A stretch of 64,000 bases of DNA from Asterias amurensis. Lineage: Eukaryota > Echinodermata > Asteroidea > Forcipulatida > Asteriidae. Positions 56,039-64,000 of the stretch are shown one piece after another. Below the pieces are notes generated by a model, which was given only the letters and a program-made list of their open reading frames with translations, did not search any database and was not told where the DNA came from. The DNA is taken from NCBI RefSeq assembly GCF_032118995.1, contig NC_092655.1:9725917-9789916 (forward strand). The letters run 5' to 3'. A program made the translations under genes and the position numbers. Positions within the stretch are counted from its first letter, which is position 1, and the number at the start of each line of letters is the position of its first letter.

Positions 56039-56181
56039 GGGTGCGTTCGTTTCCCTGGGTCGACCCCGGTGTGTGGCGGTTTTTTTTTCCAGGACGAACG
56101 TGTGCAGATAATTACCCACATTCGTCCTGGAAAAAAAAACACGCCACACACCGGGGTCGACCCAGGGAAGCTAAACGAACG
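56039..56181. mobile_element. Near-perfect palindromic MITE, GGGTGCGTTCG family, copy B
   Basis: Same arms as copy A, 18 bp after it; the left arm lacks TAGCTTC of copy A and the right end lacks the final CACCC. Copy A and copy B are inverted relative to each other in the loop (ACGAACGTGGGTAATTATC against GATAATTACCCACATTCGT). Confidence 0.88.
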
Positions 56182-57410
56182 GAAAGCTTACGTCACAGCA
56201 CGTTTATCCAATGAAATCATTTGGCCTGTTAGACCACCAGTGCCCGTCATGCGGTTAAAGACAGTGACCAGTCTAAATTCCTCTTTGCTAAAACTGGGCC
56301 ACCGTGTGAATGTCCTCAGTACACCGTGTCGACTGATTTAATTTTCCTCCTTTCATTCTCGGATGATCGCACCTATCAGTGTTTTCTCATTAGACCACTA
56401 TATACCATGCATCAATAGACAAAATCAAAATGTAACGATGGACACAATCATGCAAGTGTTTTGGTCTCAACTCAGGAGTGCGTTTTGGCGGTCATGTTCA
56501 TAACCAATAACTGTTTCGGTTGAACTGACCATTAGATAATCACTGACCAATGACTGCAAGAGTTATCGATTACAGTTGCGAAAACGCACCTCAGTTCAGT
56601 GTCCAGTTTTAAGGGGGAATTGGTATTTGGTAACCACCCTTAAAATGAATGGCGGTCAAATTTACTTGGGGTGGACGCCTAGCCTACATAAGCATGTTTA
56701 AACCATTTTGCATCGTTTCACTTTGAAGTATATTGTACTGCATTTAACATTAAATCATTTCAGATGAATTTAAAAGGTCAAAAGTTGTCTGTGAAAAGAC
56801 CTTGATTGCACCAGAGAGCATCTACGACCTAATATTTTCCCGGGCCGCAAAACGGGCCCGGACCCCACAAGGTAAATGCTGACTATAACGATGTCACCCA
56901 TCTTGCAAGACAGATTGACGCTCATCATCACAAGAAAGCCAAACGTCTTACAAAAATAACACGCAACGAGTTTTAGATGTGAAAGAGAACGTTCCAATCT
57001 CAACATGTCAGTGTCAAAAAAACTTCCCACAGAGAAGATCCTCTATCGAATCCCGTGATGCACGAACTCGTTTGGGCATTTTAACAGCTGAAGACATGCT
57101 GTAGGGTGCCTAGAGGCTCTGACACAAGGTGTGGTTGTTAACAACACGCTAATGTATACACCACATCTTGGACATCAGACAACCCGATTAGTTCTGTTCA
57201 ACATAAGAGATTGTTGTTAAATAGTTTCACCCAAAGATTCATACCCAGCGGGTGAAGGGAAGCTTAGCTCATGTTATATCCTTTTAAGTGCATTAGGGTG
57301 TTCGTGAGCCAAACATCAATATCGCAGGTTGAGTGTACAGATTTAAACACATAAGGGAAAGATGGAAGGTACGAACTACCAAGACGGACTGAAGTGTCCG
57401 AGAGCCTAAA
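56182..57410. other. Intergenic, no feature recognised
   Basis: AT-rich to average sequence with no coding exon, repeat array or RNA gene that I can support. Confidence 0.4.
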
Positions 57411-57802
57411 TTAAAGAAACTGTACACTATTGGTATAATTGTTCAAGACCAGTCTTCTCACTTGGTGTATCTCAAAATATGCATAAAATAAAGCTGTGAA
57501 AGTTTGAGCTCAATTGGTCGTCGAAGTTGCGAGATAATAATGAAAGAAAAAAACACCCTTGTCACACGAAGTTTTGTGCGTTTAGATGCTTGATTTCGAG
57601 ACCCCAAGTTCTAAATCTGAGGTCTCGAAATCAAATATGTGGAGAATTATTCTTTCTCCAAAACTACGTCACTTCAGAGGGAGCTGTTTCTCACAATGTT
57701 TTATTGTTTTATACCACCAACCCGTCTCCCCATTACTCGTAGGTTTTATGCTAACCATTATTTTGAGTAATTAAATTACCAATAGTGTCCACTGGCTTTA
57801 AA
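57411..57802. mobile_element. Dispersed TIR element, family 1, third copy
   Basis: Left TTAAAGAAACTGTACACTAT, right ATAGTGTCCACTGGCTTTAA. Central palindrome GAGACCCCAAGTTCTAAATC / GAGGTCTCGAAATC present. GTTTTATT is duplicated near 57700. Confidence 0.8.
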
Positions 57803-58978
57803 GGCAGTGCTCTAATAGTAGAGCAGAAGTGTGGCTAATTTATTACGAACTTGGTTACTACTCTATATAAAAACATGATGATCGAAAATATGTGTAACTC
57901 TTTGGTCAAGGCGGCCGCTACCCTAGCCCTATATAGGACTCTTCCTCTAGTACACAGTACAATACGAAAGTGTAAGGCCGCCAGGGCTACCGCTACCCAT
58001 GCTTTGAATATTAAATACTTATGAAATCAGATCGATGTGTCAGTGTTATTATTATGTCGTCCGATAGAGTAAAAGTATTTTTCATGCGTATAAGCAAAGC
58101 GAAGGAGCATGAATTGCCGGGTTTTATTTTGTTTCATGCAAATTTCCCCGCATGTTTCCATCCCCAAGGAAAACACTAATTGACAATAATGTGTAGATGG
58201 GGGACCCTGTAGTTGTGTCGGTTTCTATAACTAAATTTTGTTTCTTCTGGGTCAGATTTGTTTCGGTGCATAGAGATGGGTTCCCGGTTTATCATCTTCA
58301 ATATCATCTGATGCTGTGGGTTTTTCTTTCTTGCAGTTTGTCCGTGTGTGTTCACGGTTATCACATGGTTACCAACAGGCAAAACACACATACACCGCAA
58401 GAAACGGAAGATGCCCGTGGCATCCGACTTCTACTCTACATTATGGGAAGTAGAGTCGGGCAGCGCGCAGTAGTCGCGCAACCAGCAGAGAGCACCCACT
58501 GCAACTCGACTATCTCACTGCGTGGGACCATAAACGACTTGTCCACAATTCTACGATTATCGCAGAATTTGGCGATAAACAGAGCTATGAAGTTGCGCCC
58601 TGTGGTCTTGAAAGAATTTTGTACACAGAACGTGTAGGGAACCATGGGGGAATGGGTTATCACTTATTGCGGGCGCCTTTTCCCGCCGCCGATAGCTTCA
58701 TTCGACGGCGGGGTTTCAAGACAAGTGCGAACGTCATACATCTTGTGGAGATTTCAATCGTCATATTTCCGGATACGAAATGGAAAATAAGTATGTTTAA
58801 ACCTTAATATTCACTTATATTGTATACATGTACGTGCTTACTATGGTGTTGTAGATAGGGATGTGAATGTCAGTGAAGACGTTCGATTTCAATCGTTGGT
58901 TTCAATTTGTAAATTAGCACGATCATACGTATACATGTATCTGACATGACATAGCACGACTAAGTATAGTGACAGGCA
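57803..58978. other. Intergenic, longest open frame not recognised
   Basis: A 146-codon plus-strand frame at 58197-58637 has no recognisable domain and no supporting splice or codon pattern. GGCGGGAAAAGG and CGGCGGG words near 58680 form a small hairpin. I call no gene. Confidence 0.4.
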
Positions 58979-59775
58979 ACTGGCATGCTCGGCGCGGTGT
59001 TCCTCTTGCTATATAAATACTAGGGACCAATTGTGAGGTATTTCATAGGGACCCCAACGGAAATAAGCCAAAGATAAAAAATGGCTTAATTGGGTTGTCC
59101 TTGTTTTGTATATTTTTGTGTCCTATTTTTATTGTGTTCGAAATTAATTTATCTTATTTCATCGTCTGTTTCCGATTGCGATGTGTGTGTATTTTTGACA
59201 TGTTTTTATCCAAATAAATTCAAATCAAATGCAAGTTATGTCAATGATTGATAGTAACCTGGCATGCTGCGCGGTGTCTTTGTGCTGTGTGTACTTTATT
59301 AAGCACCAAGTTGGGTTTTTCATAGGAGCCCAACGGAAATGAGCCAAAGATATTGTCTAACTATTGGGTTATCCTTGTTTATTTTTGTGTCCTATTTTTA
59401 TTGTGTTCAAAATTAATTTATCTTATTTCATCGTCTGTTTCCGATTGCTGTGTATGTATTTTTGACATGTTTTTATCCAAATAAATTCAAATCAAATCAA
59501 ACCAAGTCAATGATAGTAGCTTGGCATGCTCTGCGCGGTCTCCCTCTGTGCTGTGTGTACTTTATTAAGCACCAAGTTGGGTATTTCATAGGAGCCCAAC
59601 GGAACTAAGCCACAGATATTGGCTTTATTTGGTTATCCTTGTTTATTTTGGTGTTCTATTTTTATTGTGTTTCTAAACTAAATTTTCTTATTTCATCGTC
59701 TTTTCTCCTATTGTTGTGTTTGTGTTTTGAATTTTTTTTTTTATCTGAATAAATACAAATCAAATCAAATCAAAA
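58979..59775 (+). repeat. Tandem LINE-like 3' tails, ~260-280 bp x3
   Basis: TGGCATGCT starts units at 58981, 59260 and 59522, each running through CATAGGGACCCCAACGGAAA (or near), TGTCCTATTTTTATTGTGTT, TTATCTTATTTCATCGTCTG and ending in AAATAAATTCAAATCAAAT. The CAAAT-repeat ends look like LINE tails. A fourth, partial unit lies at about 60400-60520. Confidence 0.75.
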
Positions 59776-59784
59776 TGTTGTTCT

Positions 59785-60115
59785 CGGCAGGGTATGTAAT
59801 TGTAGTATATACACTAATTGTACAAAGACTGTGGTGTCGATAGGTATTTTTATTGATTAGTCTGGTCCGTGTCATTTTTTATTTTTTTATTTGTTTTATT
59901 TTTTTTTACTTTCTGTTTTTGGTTGCTTTTGTTTTTTGTCCTTGTCATCCTAGTCCTTGTCTGTCTGTAGAAATTATCCTAATATCTGTAGTTATTCCCT
60001 TCAAATTGTATACATTGCATCCGTCCTTCATTTTTATGTTCATAAATATTTGTTTTCTAGTGTATGCTTAAATTGTTATTGTCGACCTGAAAAATAAATG
60101 TTCATTTGTGGGATG
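59785..60115 (+). repeat. LINE 3'UTR, second copy
   Basis: TATATACACTAATTGTACAA, ATTGATTAGTCTGGTCCGTG and GCATCCGTCCTTCATTTTTA to GAAAAATAAATG parallel the LINE tail split at 20580-20837 / 22441-22560, here uninterrupted. It proves where the 20838-22440 element inserted. Confidence 0.8.
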
Positions 60116-61160
60116 TTTTTAAGGAACTGTTATCAGTGGATAATAAATTTGTTCTACCATGGTCATTGGTGCAAACATGTTCTTGTTGGTCTACCTGTGT
60201 TATTTAATAAAAAAAAGTCGCTGTTAATATTTATAAGCGTATATTGGTTTACATGAGTTTCTTCATAGAGAGACTCCCTTGTTTGAGTCAGTTTGCTAGA
60301 TGTCAGTGAAGACATTTGGTTCCAATCGTCTGTTTCAATTTGTAAATATAACACGACTGCAGGGCCTGTTTATATTTTTAATGATAGTAATTGTATAGGC
60401 AACTTGATAGTAGCGTGCTGCTCTGCGCGGTGTACCTCTGTGCTATGTGTACTTTAAGGACCACATTAGGTATTTCATTGGGACCCCAATGGAAATAAGC
60501 TTTATTGGGTCACCTTGGATATTTTTATAACCTTGGGATGTCAAGAGATGTTCGAACTGAACACCAAGTCAGTAGGGCGTGCCAGTCTTTTATTGGCTCA
60601 ATATTCATGTAAATGTTAACGTTTTGATAGAATGGCTTTACAAACCAACCCTCTGCTTTGATGAAATTGTAAACTGTACACGGGGCAGTGTACTGTAGTA
60701 TGCACAGACACACGTCGTGCGTGGCGGTGTATGGCGCGGCCATCTGCGGGACACACTCACACCGCACAAACCAGCGCACTGACCAATCGAGCAAACGATC
60801 GGCGTAAACTGGTGTTTTTTGTTATATGAATAAGGTTATCTTGAGAAATATAAAGGTGTATTATATTAAACAAACAGGGTTGTCAGCAAAATCTTTGTGT
60901 GTTTTTAAAAGCTCAGTATAAAGTAAGGGGGCCAAATTGACCCTTTTCAAATGTGGTGGGGGGGGGGGGCAACGGCCCCCCTGATGTCACTGCCGTTCAT
61001 CCTTCGCACTTATTGTTAGACGTATTTTTTGTTAGAACAATGAGAAAAAGATGTGATTACCATTGGTGCTACAGCTTGCTATAGGCAAGAGGTAACGACC
61101 CCTGGGGTTCCCTGCATTAGGCATGCTGCGGCTCCCGCCGGGTAGTTTGTCTAAAACACA
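60116..61160. other. Intergenic with partial LINE-like tail
   Basis: Partial fourth unit of the 59-kb repeat at 60400-60520 and a 12-base poly-G at 60958-60969. A minus-strand 89-codon frame at 60525-60794 shows no known domain. No gene supported. Confidence 0.4.
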
Positions 61161-61425
61161 AATGTCCCATTGTGGGGCTAGGACACGATTATCCTCAATG
61201 TGCATACATTCTACACTATTTTTGCACAATCTGGCTCTGTAGTGTTTTCATTGTTCGATGTGTAAGGCAATTGAGGGGGAACCAGACGCGTAAAGGTCCC
61301 ATTATGCGGCTAGGACACATTTCTCCTCGTTTAGCATACCCTCTACACTGGCTTAGTCTGGCTCCTGTATTTTTTATTCCCTTTTTGTATTTATAAGGGT
61401 ATGTTGGGGGAGCCAGACAAATGGT
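61160..61425. repeat. Two-copy ~130-bp repeat
   Basis: GTCCCATTGTGGGGCTAGGA and GTCCCATTATGCGGCTAGGA, each followed by CACTAT or CACTGGC, TCTGGCTC and, further on, GGGGGA.CCAGAC. Diverged tandem duplicate. Confidence 0.5.
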
Positions 61426-61489
61426 TAGCTTCGGTACACGCGAGCAGTGGGAAAAAAAATTCCGCTGGAGGTTTGCATGCCAGGTTTTT

Positions 61490-61636
61490 GCTTAAACAAA
61501 ATTGCCGATAATATTGAACAAATTGTGATATATCAACATTTTCTATATTTCGATATGATTAAAAATGTTACATCCGCGGTATCTATCTCAAAAAAACGTT
61601 GTGTATTAAGTATTTTCGATATATCGACGGACGTTA
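61490..61636. mobile_element. Right-end fragment of the TAACGTCCGTCGATAT element
   Basis: TTCGATATGATTAAAAATGT and TCAAAAAAACG, ending TTTTCGATATATCGACGGAC then GTTA, match the right end of the element at 17484-19095. No left end is visible. Confidence 0.7.
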
Positions 61637-62290
61637 TTTAGCTGAACAGTCAAAAATAAATATTGTTACGCGGATGTTGGTCAGTTAACTGGTTAACCTT
61701 GTAACTGTCACTGTTAAATAGTCTCTACTGGTCATTTTTTGTGGGTTGGTTCTGACAGAGTGAAATAAAATTTTGAACTCGTGTTTCAGACAAATTTAGT
61801 ATTGTATTCGCTTTGTGTGTTTTTTTATCCACTGTTTTCGCTTTTAAATAAACATTTTATTTGGTTCTAATTCAGTGTATTTATGTCATCAGCCAATTGA
61901 ACAATAAAAACACATTGTGCCAATCTCTTTTTTATATGACCCTGGATTATTTCTTCATTTTCATATAACTGCTTCATTATTTGCTTACTGATTTGTTGGT
62001 TTTCCTGTAACCTTGTGAATGTAAAGCATTGTGAGATTTCATGTAATACCTTATAATAATAGTAAAAATAAATTACCTTTAATTCGATGCATTTGTTGAG
62101 TCCTACGTGGTGATGACGTTGTTAGAGAACTCTCTATGGATCACAGTCATCTGTTTGCATAGCATCAACTAACTTTCTATGGATCGTTCTCCTCTCCAAC
62201 CACGACACTTTTGGAATGCCGAAGTCACCCACCTCATCTATTAATGGCCATGGACGTATGAACTTGAAACACTGATAACCATTTTCTTAG
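61637..62290. other. Intergenic, no feature recognised
   Basis: AT-rich; ends in a worn first unit of the 182-bp satellite. No gene or RNA recognised. Confidence 0.4.
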
Positions 62291-63390
62291 TGGTGTCAAC
62301 CATTAGGCCCCTCGTATATGGAGCGCTCTACGCGGCCAAGGCTATCGATCCGTTTTAGTTAGGTGTAGGTGGGCATTAAATATCTTAAACACTGTTATCT
62401 ATGTTATCATATATGTAATGTTAACAAAACTTTTAGTCCCTAAACAGGTTGCCTGGTTACTAACTATTCTTTTTGTTGTCTAGCAGGACGAGGCTCTTTG
62501 ATGTAAGGAGCGCTCTTTGCAGCTAGGCGAATTGGTCGGTTCTAGTTAGGTGGGCATTAAATATCTTATACACTGTTACCTATGTTATCATATATGTAAT
62601 GTTAACAAAACTTTAGTCCCTAAACAGGTTGCCTGGTTACTAACTATTCTTTTTGTTGTCTAGCAGGACGAGGCCCTTTGATGTATGGAGCGCTCTTTGC
62701 GGCAAAGCGAATTGGTCGGTTCTAGTTAGGTGGGCATTAAATATCTTATACACTGTTACCTACTTTATCATATATGTAATGTTAACAAAACTTTAGTCCC
62801 TAAACAGGTTGCCTGGTTACTAACTGTATTCTTTTTGTTGTCTAGCAGGACGAGGCCCTTTGATGTATGGAGCGCTCTTTGCGGCAAAGCGAATTGGTCG
62901 GTTCTAGTTAGGTGGGCATTAAATATCTTATACACTGTTACCTACTTTATCATATATGTAATGTTAACAAAACTTTAGTCCCTAAACAGGTTGCCTGGTT
63001 ACTAACTGTATTCTTTTTGTTGTCTAGCAGGACGAGGCCCTTTGATGTATGGAGCGCTCTTTGCGGCAAAGCGAATTGGTCGGTTCTAGTTAGGTGGGCA
63101 TTAAATATCTTATACACTGTTACCTACTTTATCATATATGCAATGTTAACAAAACTTTAGTCCCTTAACAGGTTGCCTGGATCCAAAGCTCCCTCGTCTT
63201 CCCTGGTTACTAACTGTATTCTTTTTGTTGTCAATCAGGACGAGGCCCTTTGATGTATGGAGCGCTCTGCGCAGCTAAGCGAACTGGTCGGTTCTAGTTA
63301 GGTGGGCATTATATATCTTATACACTGTTACCTATGTTATCATATATGCAATGTTAACAAAACTTTATTCCCAAAACAGGTTGTTCCAAC
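62290..63390 (+). repeat. ~182-bp satellite, six copies
   Basis: GTGGGCATTAAATATCTTAT recurs at about 62369, 62550, 62731, 62912, 63095 and 63301, with CAGGTTGCCTGGTTACTAAC, GTTGTCTAGCAGGACGAGGC and TATGGAGCGCTCTTTGCGGC in each. Copies 3-5 are almost identical, so identical 82-residue open frames appear twice; these are not genes. The fifth-to-sixth junction carries a 24-bp insertion (ATCCAAAGCTCCCTCGTCTT). Confidence 0.9.
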
Positions 63391-63403
63391 TCGATCCTAC
63401 CCT

Positions 63404-64000
63404 GCGGTAGTAGTTGTAGACTGGCACTCTACCTAACAAGTTTCTATGATACTTGGGAATATGGGAATATATTGAAGGGATACAAACTCTTTATGAGGCG
63501 TTGACGTTAATAGCGAGAAGTCCATTGATCCAATAAGAGAACCTTAGGTGCGGTAGTAGGTAGACTGGCACTCTACCTAACAAATTCCTATGATACTTGC
63601 GAATATGGGAATATATTGAAGGGATACAAACTCTTTATGAGGCGGTGACATTAATAGCGAGAAGTCCATTGATCCAATAAGAGAACCTTAGGTGCGGTAG
63701 TAGGTAGACTGGCACTCTATGTAACAAATTCCTATGATACTTGCGAATATGGGAATATATTGAAGGGATACAAACTCTTAATGAGGCAGTGACGTTAATA
63801 GCGAGAAGTCCATTGATCCAATAAGAGAACCTTAGGTGCGGTAGTAGGTAGACTGGCACTCTACCTAACATATTCCTATGATACTTGCGAATATGGGAAT
63901 ATATTGAAACGATACAAACTTTTAATGAGGCAGTGCTGTTAATAGCGAGAAGTCCATTGATACAATAAGAGAACCTACCCTGAGGTAGTAGGTAGAATGG
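63404..64000 (+). repeat. ~144-bp satellite, four copies, runs off the window
   Basis: GGTAGTAGGTAGACTGGCAC recurs with 144-146-bp spacing (GCGGTAG at 63404, 63550, 63694, 63838; GAGGTAG at 63982), each unit containing TATGATACTTGCGAATATGG and GAAGTCCATTGATCCAATAA. Starts within 15 bp of the end of the 182-bp satellite and continues past the right edge. Confidence 0.9.

Noticed and set aside
58197..58637. 146-codon plus-strand frame
   Set aside because: No recognisable family, no splice sites in phase and a similar-length frame on the opposite strand; treated as chance.
60525..60794. 89-codon minus-strand frame
   Set aside because: Not recognised, cysteine/tryptophan-rich by chance, no promoter or splice evidence.
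62730..63160. Two identical 82-residue open frames
   Set aside because: They are the same satellite unit read twice with a 182-bp offset; the frame exists only because the repeat length lets it run through unit borders.
62290..64000. Possible CRISPR-like array
   Set aside because: Units are 144-182 bp, homologous over their whole length and without unique spacers; this is a eukaryotic satellite.

Overview
This is a eukaryotic (animal) window: three multi-exon genes with GT-AG introns lie in a sea of DNA transposons, non-LTR retrotransposon fragments, foldback/MITE elements and tandem satellites. I rebuilt the three genes by hand, matching translated segments to splice sites and to reading phase. 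They are (1) a nucleoplasmin/nucleophosmin-family histone chaperone on the minus strand (start codon at 23441, seven exons seen down to 1243, 3' end off the left edge); (2) ARHGAP19, a Rho GTPase-activating protein, on the plus strand (27022-41014, 11 coding exons, 594 aa); and (3) RNASEH2A, the catalytic subunit of ribonuclease H2, on the minus strand (start 50968, stop 44483, 8 exons, 299 aa, the same length as the human protein). Every exon junction closes in frame. The protein family calls rest on sequence features I can see and on recalled family motifs; no database search was run.

Organism: intron-rich, AT-rich, with dispersed inverted-repeat elements (copies near 3.7, 14.5 and 57.4 kb; another family near 12.0, 12.9 and 25.9 kb) that resemble repeats I associate with sea stars. 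The nucleoplasmin-family protein resembles the echinoderm/invertebrate type. My best guess is an echinoderm, probably an asteroid; this is inference.

Layout: 0-1.2 kb holds a decayed LINE fragment and a MITE nested in an older element. 1.2-23.4 kb is the nucleoplasmin-like gene, whose large introns carry several DNA transposons with clear target-site duplications (15.45-16.83, 17.48-19.10, 20.84-22.44 kb), a LINE 3' end and MITEs. 23.4-27.0 kb is the divergent intergenic space with two foldback-type elements and a minisatellite. 27.0-41.0 kb is ARHGAP19; its fourth coding intron holds a 5.6-kb transposon which itself contains a 3.9-kb foldback-like element with two head-to-head reverse-transcriptase relics. 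41.0-44.5 kb is the convergent 3' interval, ending in a 115-bp tandem array made from the last codons and 3'UTR of RNASEH2A. 44.5-51.0 kb is RNASEH2A, with CCAAT and E2F-like sites just upstream of its start. 51.2-64 kb is gene-poor: a ~210-bp tandem array, a ~327-bp tandem array interrupted by an 825-bp element with TTA duplications, paired palindromic MITEs, repeated LINE-like tails, and 182-bp and 144-bp satellites that run off the right edge.

The genes do not form an operon. Their shared theme is growth/division and nuclear maintenance: histone chaperoning, Rho control in cytokinesis, and removal of RNA from genomic DNA. I see no convincing new enzymatic system; the most distinctive observations are structural (the duplicated terminal exon of RNASEH2A, the foldback element with tandem-repeat arms, the cluster of inverted GGTACGAAGTG motifs, and a 13-aspartate tract encoded by a near-pure GAT repeat).
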